From: a virus
Reading direction: 5' to 3' (one strand)
DNA: 40,120 nucleotides
IMG/VR virus record: IMGVR_UViG_3300029319_000138
Coordinates: 1-40,120 of that record
Below the pieces are notes generated by a model that saw nothing but the letters and a program-made list of their open reading frames with translations, was not told where the DNA came from and made no database searches. Below, one piece after another: positions 1-8,958 of the stretch (position 1 is its first letter; each line of letters begins with the position of its first letter). A program made the position numbers and the translations under genes.

Positions 1-1
1 C

Positions 2-1186
2 GATCACACACTTTCTTTTGAGAATGGTTCCTCCATCCAGTCTAAGGCTTCGGGTAAGCAGTCGGGTCGTTCTATCTCAGCTTCTTTGCTCATCCTAGAT
101 GAAGCTGCATTTATTGAGCACATTGATACTATTTGGGCTGCTGTGGGTCCAACTACTTCTACTGGTGGCCGTGTAGTGTGCCTCTCTACGGTCAACGGTA
201 TTGGTAACTGGTTTCACAAAATGTATACTCAGGCTATGGAGGGTGACAATGGATTTCACCCAATTGATATCAAATGGCAAGAGCATCCTGAGTACAAGAG
301 ACAAAAAGGGTTTGATTGGTTGTACGAACAGATGGAAGCCTGCAATCCCCCGATTATTGTTGATAAGTGGGAGGAGCAAACCAGACGTAAGCACAGTTAC
401 AAAGAGTGGTTACAAGAATACGAGGCCAGCTTTTTAGGCACTGGTGAAACTTATATCGAAGGTGAGATCTTACGCAACTTGAAAGAAAACTGTAGTCAGG
501 ACTACTGGATCAAGTACAACAATAGAATGCGTGTATGGGAGGATCCTCAGCCGAACCATGAATATGTTCTTGCTGCCGACCCTTCAATTGGTCGTGAGCG
601 AGATTACTCAGCCTTCCATATCATTGACATCTATAATGGTAAACAGGTTGCCGAGTTTTACTCCAACAGGACACCAATCAACGAATTCGCCAAGATCATA
701 GCAGATGAGGCTAGGCTTTACAACACTGCGTTTGTGTGTCCCGAAAGAAATGGCATCGGTAACAACCTAATTTACTTCCTTCAGCAGGAACTTGAGTACG
801 AGAATTTGGTGATGGACGACAAGCGAGAGATCGGAATTATGATTACCCAGAAAAATAAGGAGAATTTATTAGCCGACCTTGAGCACAATATTAGGTCAGG
901 TAAAGTTTTAATTAACTCTGACAGGCTGGTTAATGAGCTTTTAACATTCATTATTGACTCGGATACTGGTCGGATTAAGCCTGATACTAACTGTCATGAC
1001 GATTTAATTATGTCCTTTGCCGCTGCAATTAAGATTTTTAATAACTTAAGAGGAAATTCCTTCATAGAAAAGTCGGAAGATGACACTTATATGCCACCAG
1101 CCATCCGTAACGCTCATACATATAAATTGAAGACATCTGCGGATGAATTAACCCAAGAGAACATTGAATGGTTGATAAGAAATTAA
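2..1186 (+). CDS. terL: Phage terminase large subunit, C-terminal two thirds (partial, starts before window)
   Basis: This is the DNA-packaging motor ATPase and headful nuclease that docks on the portal. The reading frame is open from base 2, so the true start lies upstream; the TTG at 86 is only an internal codon. The visible 394 residues begin just before the Walker B motif LLILDEAAFI (acidic pair at residues 33-34). The RNase H-like nuclease follows, with Asp193 in AADPSIG, Glu248 in CPERNG and Asp333 in HDDLIM. The spacings of 55 and 85 residues are close to the 57 and 84 between D401, E458 and D542 of T4 gp17. The Walker A half is missing only because of the window edge. Its end overlaps the portal gene start by 19 bases, which suggests coupled translation. 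Confidence 0.95.
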   Translation, partial: DHTLSFENGSSIQSKASGKQSGRSISASLLILDEAAFIEHIDTIWAAVGPTTSTGGRVVCLSTVNGIGNWFHKMYTQAMEGDNGFHPIDIKWQEHPEYKRQKGFDWLYEQMEACNPPIIVDKWEEQTRRKHSYKEWLQEYEASFLGTGETYIEGEILRNLKENCSQDYWIKYNNRMRVWEDPQPNHEYVLAADPSIGRERDYSAFHIIDIYNGKQVAEFYSNRTPINEFAKIIADEARLYNTAFVCPERNGIGNNLIYFLQQELEYENLVMDDKREIGIMITQKNKENLLADLEHNIRSGKVLINSDRLVNELLTFIIDSDTGRIKPDTNCHDDLIMSFAAAIKIFNNLRGNSFIEKSEDDTYMPPAIRNAHTYKLKTSADELTQENIEWLIRN

Positions 1187-2955
1187 GAGAAGGCGGTGAG
1201 GGATATACGCAGTTCGCTGACCCACAACAACCTTATAATAAACCTTATGGTCTGATTGGTCGATTCTTTAAAAAGTTCTTTTCGAGGGAGGTAGAGGATC
1301 ACCAGAAAAACATGTATCAGGACCCTATGACCAAGAGGGTCGTAGACCTACCTAAACCTCTTCAGGGCGACACTGTCCAATCTAAAGAAGTTATTAAAGT
1401 ACCTTCAGAGTTCGGACATAAAACTTCCTACTACCCGGTCATGCCTCAGATCGAGTTTGACCGCAAAAGAAGGTATAAAGAATACGAGGATATGGATGGG
1501 TATCCTGAGATTTCCTCTGCATTTGATATTTACAGCGATGATTGTACTCAGGAAAATATCGATGGAACTCCCTGGAATATTGTAACTGATGATGAGATGA
1601 CCAAGAATGAGGTCGAATACATGTTTGATCAGACAAACATGATTCGTTACCTGTGGGACATCTCCAGAAACGTTGTTAAGTATGGTGACATCTTCCTTGA
1701 GACGATTGTTGATCTTAACAACATCAAGCGTGGTATTCAGCGAATTAAGATCCTCAACCCTAACTTTATCTTCCGCGTTGAGGACGAGTTTGGTTACTTA
1801 AAACAATTCCTTCAAGAAGTACCACAAAAGAACGACTGGACTACTTACGGATCGGTCGGCCCCTACCTGGATGAGGCTAAGATGATTAATCTCGATCCAG
1901 GTCAGATTGTCCACTTTAGACTGCACACCTCTGATCCGACTCACTACCCTTACGGTAAGTCGGTTGCAGCGGCTGCTAGGGTGACATACAAGAGTCTTAA
2001 GATGATGGAAGATGCGATGCTCATCTACCGTCTGGTGAGAGCGCCTGAGCGTCGTATATTCTACATTGATACTGGTTCGTTACCTGCTTCTAAGGCTGAG
2101 ATGCACATTAAGAAGCAGATGGATAAGTTTAAGAAGCGTAAGAGCTACAACTCGCAAACGGGTAACATTGAAGAGAACTTCAATGCTCTTGCTGCTGATG
2201 AGGACTTCTACATCGCTGTTAACGGTAAGGGCACTGGCACAAAGATTGATACGCTGCCGGGTGCTGAGAATCTTGGTGAGGTTGACGATGTTAAATACTT
2301 CAGAGATAAGCTGCTTGCTGCTCTCAAGATTCCGAAGGATTACATTGTCGAGAAAGATCAATCGCCTGAGCGTAAGGCCAACCTGTCGCAACTTGATGTT
2401 AAGTTTGCCAGAGTTATCACCAGAATCCAAAAGTCGATTGAGCTTGGCTTAGAGACTATTGCTAAGAGACACTTGATGCTCAAGGGTTTCCCAACAAGTC
2501 TTATTGATAAACTTAAAATTAAACTACCTGCTCCCTCGGATATGGCTCTCAAGAGAATGCTTGATACCGATGAGCAGAAGGCAAGAGTGGTTCAGGCAGT
2601 GAAAGGTCTTGGTATTTTCCCGATAGAGAAGATCTACAAGGACTACTACCAGATGTCTGACAATGAGATTGAGGAGGCTAAGAAAGGTCTTGAGGAGGAT
2701 CAGAAAGACCCCGTATTCGGCGCAGCGATGGGTGGTATGCCTCCTCCAGGTGGGGCTCCTTTGGGCGTTCCTCCAGGTGAACCCATGGAATCGGCTGAAA
2801 ATGTGCCTCCAACAGCGGCTGAATCCTTGGACTATAACTCTATGAAGGCATTAGCTATCGAATCGGGTTGTGATGATGAGCTTATTAAGCTTCTGGAAGA
2901 TATGGGTGCGAAAGAGCATTTTAATAAAATAACGCCTAAAGACGGCTCTAAATAA
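1168..2955 (+). CDS. 20: Portal vertex protein (T4 gp20-like)
   Basis: This is the dodecameric portal at the packaging and neck vertex of the capsid. At 595 aa it is slightly longer than T4 gp20 (524 aa). Family-type stretches include ISSAFDIYSDDCT in the N-terminal third, the long VRAPERRIFYIDTG segment near residue 300, and LLAALKIPKDYIVEKD leading into the stem and clip helices. The C-terminus has a Pro/Gly-rich stretch (GGMPPPGGAPLGVPPGEP) and then a short acidic helix. The ATG at 1168 lies inside the terminase gene, and the frame has no better start upstream. The terminase-portal order is typical of tailed phages. Assignment rests on sequence style and position, not on a database search. 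Confidence 0.88.
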   Translation: MVDKKLREGGEGYTQFADPQQPYNKPYGLIGRFFKKFFSREVEDHQKNMYQDPMTKRVVDLPKPLQGDTVQSKEVIKVPSEFGHKTSYYPVMPQIEFDRKRRYKEYEDMDGYPEISSAFDIYSDDCTQENIDGTPWNIVTDDEMTKNEVEYMFDQTNMIRYLWDISRNVVKYGDIFLETIVDLNNIKRGIQRIKILNPNFIFRVEDEFGYLKQFLQEVPQKNDWTTYGSVGPYLDEAKMINLDPGQIVHFRLHTSDPTHYPYGKSVAAAARVTYKSLKMMEDAMLIYRLVRAPERRIFYIDTGSLPASKAEMHIKKQMDKFKKRKSYNSQTGNIEENFNALAADEDFYIAVNGKGTGTKIDTLPGAENLGEVDDVKYFRDKLLAALKIPKDYIVEKDQSPERKANLSQLDVKFARVITRIQKSIELGLETIAKRHLMLKGFPTSLIDKLKIKLPAPSDMALKRMLDTDEQKARVVQAVKGLGIFPIEKIYKDYYQMSDNEIEEAKKGLEEDQKDPVFGAAMGGMPPPGGAPLGVPPGEPMESAENVPPTAAESLDYNSMKALAIESGCDDELIKLLEDMGAKEHFNKITPKDGSK

Positions 2956-2977
2956 TTTTGTAACAAGTGTATTTAAT

Positions 2978-4666
2978 ATGTTAACGAATCTGATTGAAAA
3001 TCGTGGAAAAGAGTTCAGTAACCTTATCAAGATTGGTGATTACTTAGCTCGTACTTTGAGAGAGAACGTTGAATTGTTCTCTGTTGAAGATGGTGTTGCA
3101 ACATACCTGACCGAGAATGGGTCGGTAGTTAGCGGTAAGTATTCCTTTAAGCCAACCTTAAAACTTTCTAAGATTGTTGTTGAGGATGCTGATATTCTTG
3201 AGAATCAGAAAGCATTTGAGGAAGCCACTGATAAAAGAGTGATGAACGTCCTCTCCAACTTGATGGAAGATGACTATCAAACTGCTGAAGGTTCGTTTGA
3301 CAAGATTCTGTCGATGTACGAGACTAAGCTTACTTACGAAAGAATCAAAGATAGAATTCAAGAAAAGACAGAAAGATTTGGTGAGTCCACGAAGATTATC
3401 TCGTCTAACGAGTTTCAGCGTGTTAATGAAATCAGAGATCAACTGGTAACTTTCCTCAAGGAGAACGAGGAGTTGTTGCAATCCACCGGGATGAAGACTG
3501 GGATGAAGCTTATCAACCTCGTCTCGACTAGCTTTGATCTGCCAAAGAGAACTATCGACCAGATTCAAGAGGCTGGTGAAGTTGAAGTTAAGTTTATTGG
3601 AAAGACTAACCTTTACGAGCATCTTTGCAGAAAAGAGCTTATCCAGAAAGAACTTTTAGAGGCGAAGCAAAACTTTGAAAACATTTGGGTAAACACTGAC
3701 AGTGTTCAGGATCTGGCTTCCATGATCTTTGAGAGTGACACTGATAATGTTACGCATCAAGTTGCTCAGGTTATCTCGGACGCTCCTTACTTAGCCCTGG
3801 CTACTCGGAAGCAGATCAATAGCTTACTCAGCAACACACTCTCCATGAATGAGGTAAAGGTAACCCAGAAAGATCTGAATAAGTTCGCTGGCATCATTTA
3901 CGAGATGAAGAAGCCTGTCAAGCAGTATGTCCTTGACGTTCTTAACGAGAAGTATGGTATCGATGTCCGTAAGCTTGATGAGGTTCCGACTTTCAAGACG
4001 TTGGCTCTTACCGAGAGTGAGATCATCACTCAAATTGCCAAGCACGCTTCCACTGGCTCAATCATTGAGAAAACTCTTTCTGAGTTTGTAAACTCGCTTA
4101 CAACTAAAAATGGCGCAGAAGCCATCGACCTCGCTGTTTTCCTCGAAGAGCTTTTCCAGGATGCGGGTCACGGCGAGACATTAAATGAGGCGAGCCTCAT
4201 GGATTACATGGACTTCACTAAGGTCGCTGATGATCTTGGTAAGATCGGCCAAGTGCTGAAGATGCTTGTTCCCGCTGTTGAAAACGCAGCCGAAGAGTTA
4301 AAAGACGAGGCTGACGAAGAGGCTGCTGAGGGCGCGGAGGAGACAGACAGTGAGGATCCATTGGGCACTCCTGATGAGCTAGATAGTGGCGCTGAAGTTC
4401 CAATGGGTAAGCCCAATATGGATGCTGAAGAGGCTGCGGAAGAAGTAAGGGACGAGAAAGAGGAAGAGGAAGAGGAAGACACCGCCAAGCCTGAGGAGCA
4501 GGAGTCAGAAGAAGACGAGAAAGAAGGCGAGAAAGAAGACGAGATGGATCAGGATGATTTAACATCGCTTCTCTCTAAGCTTGAAGACCTCTTGTCGGAT
4601 ATCAAGCCCGACGATGATGAAGAGGACGAAGAGGAAAAAGAAGACCCTGAGCAATACAAGACGTAA
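2978..4666 (+). CDS. Acidic head-associated protein, candidate prohead core/scaffold
   Basis: I do not recognise this 562-aa protein by family. Residues 1-440 are mostly predicted helical with many Lys, Glu and Leu, and contain charged helical stretches such as VNEIRDQLVTFLKENEELL. From about residue 445 to the end it becomes an extremely acidic, low-complexity tail of Glu, Asp and Ala broken by a few Gly/Pro turns. It sits directly behind the portal, where T4-like phages usually keep prohead core genes, and acidic helical proteins are typical of head scaffolds. A core or scaffold role is therefore inferred. No protease motif was seen. Its ATG follows a 22-base gap with no clear Shine-Dalgarno sequence. 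Confidence 0.6.
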   Translation: MLTNLIENRGKEFSNLIKIGDYLARTLRENVELFSVEDGVATYLTENGSVVSGKYSFKPTLKLSKIVVEDADILENQKAFEEATDKRVMNVLSNLMEDDYQTAEGSFDKILSMYETKLTYERIKDRIQEKTERFGESTKIISSNEFQRVNEIRDQLVTFLKENEELLQSTGMKTGMKLINLVSTSFDLPKRTIDQIQEAGEVEVKFIGKTNLYEHLCRKELIQKELLEAKQNFENIWVNTDSVQDLASMIFESDTDNVTHQVAQVISDAPYLALATRKQINSLLSNTLSMNEVKVTQKDLNKFAGIIYEMKKPVKQYVLDVLNEKYGIDVRKLDEVPTFKTLALTESEIITQIAKHASTGSIIEKTLSEFVNSLTTKNGAEAIDLAVFLEELFQDAGHGETLNEASLMDYMDFTKVADDLGKIGQVLKMLVPAVENAAEELKDEADEEAAEGAEETDSEDPLGTPDELDSGAEVPMGKPNMDAEEAAEEVRDEKEEEEEEDTAKPEEQESEEDEKEGEKEDEMDQDDLTSLLSKLEDLLSDIKPDDDEEDEEEKEDPEQYKT

Positions 4667-4670
4667 GGAG
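4665..4670 (+). promoter_or_regulatory. Strong ribosome binding site AAGGAG
   Basis: AAGGAG overlaps the TAA stop of the upstream acidic gene and lies six bases before the ATG at 4677. It fixes the start of the fibre-like gene and is stronger than most other sites in the window, suggesting high expression or independence from upstream translation. Confidence 0.7.
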
Positions 4671-4676
4671 ATTTAA

Positions 4677-6557
4677 ATGGGTTACAATAAGAGACCGCTT
4701 GTTCTCGGTTTCAATGACAACACACTAATCCCATCGGGTCTTGTTGAGGTCATACTCAACTTAAGCGATAATGGTGACGTTTGCAATACGCAACCGTCAA
4801 ATCATCAGGTTCTTGCCTGGACTGGGACTGAGTGGTGCGGGTCAAGTATCCAGTTCCCTGCTGGTGGGGGCGGTAGTTTCTCATGCGGAGATCTTAATAG
4901 CTGTGACCTAAGTGCCTTATCCAATGTTTGTAGTGATAGCCCTGCCACTAATGCGGTGCTAGCCTGGAATGGGTCTAACTGGTGCCCATCGTCATTACCT
5001 AATAAAGTCCCACCGCCGTTGCCTACCGGAACCGCAGGAGATATCCTGGTCGTTAAGGAGGGTGAGACAGCTTTTGCAACTTCGTTAGCTTCTGCAACAC
5101 TGATTACAAACGCAATAGCTGATCAAAACATTGTTGTTGATGGTGATTTAACAGCTTATGTTGCAAAAAATCAATCAAGTAGCGATGGTGAGGTGTTAGT
5201 TTCTAGAGGCTCAGGTGGTTTCACGGGCAAGGTTGCATCCGGCACCCTATTCGATGAGGGGATAGCTGATAAAAACATTGTTGTTGATGGTGACTTAACA
5301 GCTTATGCAGCTAAAGGTTCTGGTAATACATTCACACAAACCAATGTTTTCCAAGGTGAGACACAGCTAGGTACAACTACAACAAAAGTTGATACAGATG
5401 GTAATTTAACGGTTGACGGTAATATCGATCTTACTGGAACTGGTCACAAGCTCACAATTGATGATACCATAATAGATCAAGATAAGGCTGTTCTAGCAAA
5501 CGTGAGCGACAACTCGGTTATGATCTCCAATGACGTGTCCGCTGCATCGAGTGTTTCAGGTGTCTCAGGGAGCCTTGTCTACTTTAGTGGAACAGATCCA
5601 AGACCCATGTTAACAGGCATTCCGACCATAATGCAAGAGGCTAGTGTTAGGGTTGAGGATAAGACGTTAGCGGATCTAAGTGATGCTCAGTATAGTGGTG
5701 ATACACCAACTGATGGTCAAGCCTTAATTTGGCAGGGTGATGCCGCAGGTTATTGGCAAAATCAATCGGTCAAGTCACTCGTTGGTAACATACAATCATC
5801 TCAAGGAGCGAATGGTACAACTGTTATAAAAAATGTGCCATCTGTTCCTCCTGGGAAGACGGGTGATGGCGACATAACTGCAAATACACTATTATTTTTC
5901 TCAGGAACAGATGCATCATCAACCGATACCCTTACCTTAAGCACTGATGGTAGGAATCTGATCGAGAGTGGTAGTGCTACCAACGTATCCGCCAATGATA
6001 TCGATCTTGTAAACGGGTCTATAACAACAGCCCCTACTACGGGAAACCATATAGCAAATAAGACCTACGTAGATGGGGTTAATAACACTCAGCATAATCG
6101 TCTCTTTGCTGTTGGGACTAAGACAGACAGCATTGCAAACACTCAGGTATATCTAGGGTGGGAGTTTGATGTTGCAAATGCGTTGTCAGTCTCTGATAGT
6201 GGAGGCGTCATCACTCTTGGGGGAACTGGGGATACCGAGATTACATTCGGTGAGGCTGGAGATTACATGATTGATTGCACTGCTCGATGCAATGCTGATA
6301 ACCGAGTCGAATTGTTTGTGAAGGCAGAGTATTATGACGCTACGGGCGATTCTCCAGCTTTCACGGCGTATAATAGACTTCAAAACAGTAACTACGCTGC
6401 GAGAGATACCGATCAAAATACAGGTGGCACCACTTTAAGTTTACTACTTAGCCTTAATCAGAATGATAAGCTCAGGTTTCAAGCAGAAGGTGACGCTGAT
6501 GGAACTGCTGTATTACTTATTAACGGAACGTTCCTTAGGATTGTGAAGTTAGCCTAA
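4677..6557 (+). CDS. Trimeric fibre-like structural protein with C1q/TNF-like tip
   Basis: This is a 626-aa virion fibre candidate of unknown site (head or tail). The N-terminal third has motifs of the phage-fibre type 'G-Q-V-L-x-W-x-G-x-x-W': VLAWTGTEWC, VLAWNGSNWC and later ALIWQGDAAGYW. A 27-residue unit containing IVVDGDLTAY occurs twice about 49 residues apart. The middle is beta-rich, with a TDGNLTVDGNIDLTG stretch and a NHIANKTYVD motif typical of shaft-to-tip transitions. The last 140 residues alternate hydrophobic strands (ITFGEAGDYMIDCTARC, LSLLLSLNQNDKLRFQAEG) and end in LRIVKLA, as in C1q/TNF-like jelly-roll trimer tips. There is no signal peptide. Its 3' end overlaps the convergent minus-strand gene by nine bases. 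Confidence 0.7.
   Translation: MGYNKRPLVLGFNDNTLIPSGLVEVILNLSDNGDVCNTQPSNHQVLAWTGTEWCGSSIQFPAGGGGSFSCGDLNSCDLSALSNVCSDSPATNAVLAWNGSNWCPSSLPNKVPPPLPTGTAGDILVVKEGETAFATSLASATLITNAIADQNIVVDGDLTAYVAKNQSSSDGEVLVSRGSGGFTGKVASGTLFDEGIADKNIVVDGDLTAYAAKGSGNTFTQTNVFQGETQLGTTTTKVDTDGNLTVDGNIDLTGTGHKLTIDDTIIDQDKAVLANVSDNSVMISNDVSAASSVSGVSGSLVYFSGTDPRPMLTGIPTIMQEASVRVEDKTLADLSDAQYSGDTPTDGQALIWQGDAAGYWQNQSVKSLVGNIQSSQGANGTTVIKNVPSVPPGKTGDGDITANTLLFFSGTDASSTDTLTLSTDGRNLIESGSATNVSANDIDLVNGSITTAPTTGNHIANKTYVDGVNNTQHNRLFAVGTKTDSIANTQVYLGWEFDVANALSVSDSGGVITLGGTGDTEITFGEAGDYMIDCTARCNADNRVELFVKAEYYDATGDSPAFTAYNRLQNSNYAARDTDQNTGGTTLSLLLSLNQNDKLRFQAEGDADGTAVLLINGTFLRIVKLA
5115..5307 (+). repeat. Direct repeat pair inside the fibre-like gene
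   Basis: Two 46-base copies at 5115-5160 and 5262-5307 differ at only two positions and keep the same reading frame, with a period of 147 bases. They encode IADQNIVVDGDLTAY and IADKNIVVDGDLTAY. The protein similarity extends upstream (ASATL and ASGTL) where the DNA has diverged. Confidence 0.85.
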
Positions 6558-6794
6558 GAGCATATCACCACGCTTAAGCGAGTTGAACAGGCGAGTGTAG
6601 AACAATTCACGAAGAGAATCTAATTCTCTCATTACGCTTGTCAGATTTCTAAGGGTGTTCTCGTTTATCTTCTTCTCGTCTTTGATGGCTTTAAGAACAT
6701 CAATGCAGCTATCGATCATATTTTGCTGATCTTTCGTAACCTTGTTGATTGTATCAACTTGTGCTTCTTTCGTAATAATCTCAGAATCGGACAT
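6549..6794 (-). CDS. Small coiled-coil protein, possible UvsW accessory
   Basis: This 81-aa protein is read after the helicase gene; its ATG lies inside the helicase 3' end (14-base overlap), indicating coupled translation. The sequence is almost wholly helical and charged, with heptad-like spacing in INKVTKDQQNMIDSCIDVLKAI and LTSVMRELDSLRELFYTRLF. T4 has a small helical protein, UvsW.1, in the same position behind uvsW. The position matches, but homology at sequence level is not established here. No DNA-binding or catalytic motif is visible. Its 3' end overlaps the plus-strand fibre gene by nine bases. Confidence 0.6.
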   Translation of the reverse strand: MSDSEIITKEAQVDTINKVTKDQQNMIDSCIDVLKAIKDEKKINENTLRNLTSVMRELDSLRELFYTRLFNSLKRGDMLLG

Positions 6795-8166
6795 TGTGCA
6801 CCTCGAACTTTAGTCTCTTATAGTGTTGTATTCTTTGCTTTGAGTGGTTTTCCAGATAAGGTATGCGATCATAGAAGTCGTAGAAATACATCTTATCCTT
6901 ACCGTCTGCTTTACGAATACCTCTCCCTAATCCCTGTAAGGTTGGAACCTCACCTGATAAACCTCTAGCGTTGATCATGTGAGTAATCTCATCAATGCTG
7001 ATACCAGTCTGCATAACGTTTGTGCCGATGATTGTAGCAGCTTTATCGTCCTTTACAAACTTGTTGATGATATCGTATCTACTATCGATATCATCCTTAC
7101 CCTCGATAGTGTAACAATTATCAACCCTTTCTTGTAAGTTCTCAATGTGCTGCAAGTTCTTCACGAGAATTAGAATCTTCGCCTTAGGGTTAGACTGGTA
7201 TATCTTTGATACAATTGTCTTAATCTTGTCGTTACGCCTGTCACAGTTTACCACGTATTGGTCGTAAATATCAAGATAGGATAATCCGTTTTCCACAGAC
7301 GATACGGGCGTGTTATCCACGACCTGAATAATTGGTTTGGCGAGTGCTCCATCCTTGATTAGATCTTCTGCTGTGCGGGTGGTGTAGACAGGGCCGAAAG
7401 CGCCCTCTAGAACCATCCTGGCGTTGATATCCTTTGCCTTCTCCCTTGGAGGGGTAGCAGTAAATGCAAGCCTGTAGGAGGCGTTAGGGAAGCTCTCAAT
7501 GGCTGCTATGGTCGTCTCACCCTTACAGAACTGGTGGGCCTCGTCAACCATAAGGAGTTCTGTTTCGTGTAGGTGCGTGTCAATTATACGCTCAATACTT
7601 TGAACTGTGGATAACATCACCTTACCAGGAACATAACCTTCTCCCGAGTTATAACCAAGGTCTCGAATACCACACTTCTTAAAAAACTCGTAAGTTTGGT
7701 TTAGGATGCCTTTCTCTCTAAAAAGCACAACTGCCGTGATATCTTTTTCGTGCTGTAAAGCTGCTATACATCCAGCCATAATCAGAGTCTTACCTGACCC
7801 GGTAGGACTGTCCACGATAGATCGACGCTTCTTAAGGCATTGGTATATTGCTTTCTCTTGATATTCACGATATTCAAAATTACCGACTGAGGGGATATAA
7901 GGCTCTTGCTCTTCGAGTCTGTTCCCCCACTCAATATCTGTAACCCCTATCTCTTTCAGGTCGGCTACAATGCGTCTGAGAAGGCCAGTCCTAAACTTTC
8001 CGTTAGCTGTAAAATAACGCTTCTTTCCGTCCCAACGCCTCTTTTTGTAAGCTTGCGAGTATTCGTGCCCAGGGACAGGGAAAGAGTATTTCTCCTTTAG
8101 TGCCGAAATTATCTTTGGATTGTCGGTTTCTAACGTGGACGTTAAGTTACCTACTACTATTCGCAT
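6781..8166 (-). CDS. uvsW: Superfamily 2 DNA helicase, UvsW-like
   Basis: This is an ATP-dependent branched-DNA/RNA-DNA helicase of the T4 recombination and late-replication pathway. It has 461 aa against 503 in T4. Helicase motifs appear in order: Walker A SPTGSGKT (residues 120-127), DEAH box MVDEAHQF (208-211), TAT box AFTATPP (near 235), and motif VI GLGRGIRKADGK near the C-terminus. The first ~90 residues carry a basic patch, YKKRRWDGKKRYF, as expected of the UvsW N-terminal DNA-binding domain. It is transcribed opposite to the flanking virion genes and lies directly upstream of a gp26-like gene in divergent orientation. T4 also keeps uvsW near genes 25, 26 and 51. No Shine-Dalgarno sequence precedes the start. 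Confidence 0.92.
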   Translation of the reverse strand: MRIVVGNLTSTLETDNPKIISALKEKYSFPVPGHEYSQAYKKRRWDGKKRYFTANGKFRTGLLRRIVADLKEIGVTDIEWGNRLEEQEPYIPSVGNFEYREYQEKAIYQCLKKRRSIVDSPTGSGKTLIMAGCIAALQHEKDITAVVLFREKGILNQTYEFFKKCGIRDLGYNSGEGYVPGKVMLSTVQSIERIIDTHLHETELLMVDEAHQFCKGETTIAAIESFPNASYRLAFTATPPREKAKDINARMVLEGAFGPVYTTRTAEDLIKDGALAKPIIQVVDNTPVSSVENGLSYLDIYDQYVVNCDRRNDKIKTIVSKIYQSNPKAKILILVKNLQHIENLQERVDNCYTIEGKDDIDSRYDIINKFVKDDKAATIIGTNVMQTGISIDEITHMINARGLSGEVPTLQGLGRGIRKADGKDKMYFYDFYDRIPYLENHSKQRIQHYKRLKFEVHNVRF

Positions 8167-8170
8167 ATAC

Positions 8171-8186
8171 TATAATAGTAATTATA
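8171..8186. promoter_or_regulatory. Candidate divergent promoter pair between uvsW-like and gp26-like genes
   Basis: The 36-base intergenic gap holds TATAAT on the plus strand (8171-8176) and TATAAT on the minus strand (8186-8181). Either could be a -10 box or a relaxed late promoter. No convincing -35 box was seen. The minus-strand leader would be only a few bases long. Confidence 0.35.
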
Positions 8187-8202
8187 GCATTAAAGGTGTA
8201 AT

Positions 8203-8958
8203 ATGAGTAAAAATAAACAAATCGTAGGGAACGCAGGAGACCCAAGAGAGGACGCTTTAAATAGCCTATTTGGAGAAACCCAGGAGGATGGGATATCTAT
8301 TACTGAGCTACCCTCAAGGGGTAAATTTTATGAGGGGTTTCAGGGAGTTGAGGTTGATGCTCTTACCTTTTTAGATGAGCAGAAGATACTTAACTCCAAA
8401 GATGGTAACGTCGATATTGTTTCCAAACTTCTTGATAAATCCATAAAAGGGGTAAACGTAGACGACCTTCTGGCTATGGATAAAATGTATCTCTTAATGA
8501 AGGTGCGGGAGGTTTCCTACGGTGATAATTACGAGTTCAATATTACTTGCCCAGGATGTGGTTCTGAGATCAAGACATCTTTAACACTTTCAGAGCACTT
8601 AAACATGACTCAGGTTCCTGAAGATTTCGAAGACCCTCGTGAGATTGAACTTCCTAAGCTCAAGGTCAAGGCTCAGGTCCGATTCCCTCGGAGTCGTGAG
8701 GAGGTCTTCTTGAAGGACTCTGAGAGCGTATATCAAAATCTCTACAGGTTTGTGGTCTCCATAGACGGGAATATTGATCCGGTATTTATTTCGAAGGCTC
8801 TGAAGCGTATGCATATTATGGACATCAAGAAGCTTGTGAGCGAGATCAACAAGGCCGAATATGGCGTAAACCCCAGGTTCATCTTCGAATGCCCTGAATG
8901 CACCCACACGGAGACAATGGCAATCCCGATGGATGTCAGTTTTTTTTCAGTGAGCTAA
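8203..8958 (+). CDS. 26: Baseplate hub/assembly protein, gp26-like, with zinc ribbon
   Basis: This 251-aa protein matches the gp26-type hub family by pattern: ITELPSRGKFY near residue 32, a helical block ending in MKVREVSYGDNY, and then a zinc ribbon made of CPGC (Cys116, Cys119) and CPEC (Cys230, Cys233). T4 gp26 is a little shorter (208 aa). AGGTG precedes the ATG by four bases. The last codons run through eight T residues at 8940-8947, and the zero-frame stop follows nine bases after the slippery heptamer. A second product of about 303 aa is expected if ribosomes slip to -1. T4 gene 26 is followed by 51, the same order as here. A chaperone-like role in hub/tape-measure assembly is inferred. 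Confidence 0.8.
   Translation: MSKNKQIVGNAGDPREDALNSLFGETQEDGISITELPSRGKFYEGFQGVEVDALTFLDEQKILNSKDGNVDIVSKLLDKSIKGVNVDDLLAMDKMYLLMKVREVSYGDNYEFNITCPGCGSEIKTSLTLSEHLNMTQVPEDFEDPREIELPKLKVKAQVRFPRSREEVFLKDSESVYQNLYRFVVSIDGNIDPVFISKALKRMHIMDIKKLVSEINKAEYGVNPRFIFECPECTHTETMAIPMDVSFFSVS

Noticed and set aside
4204-4565. Antisense open frames opposite the acidic tail of the head-core candidate
   Set aside because: Serine- or leucine/proline-rich shadows of GAA/GAG repeats; no start signals and no protein-like pattern.
6571-6580. Palindrome CGCTTAAGCG near the convergent gene ends, as a terminator
   Set aside because: It has no loop or T-run and lies inside coding sequence of the small coiled-coil gene.
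8898-8939. ATG at 8898 as an independent start of the gp51-like protein
   Set aside because: No ribosome site, it sits inside the zinc-ribbon codons, and the leader is not protein-like; frameshifting is the simpler model.
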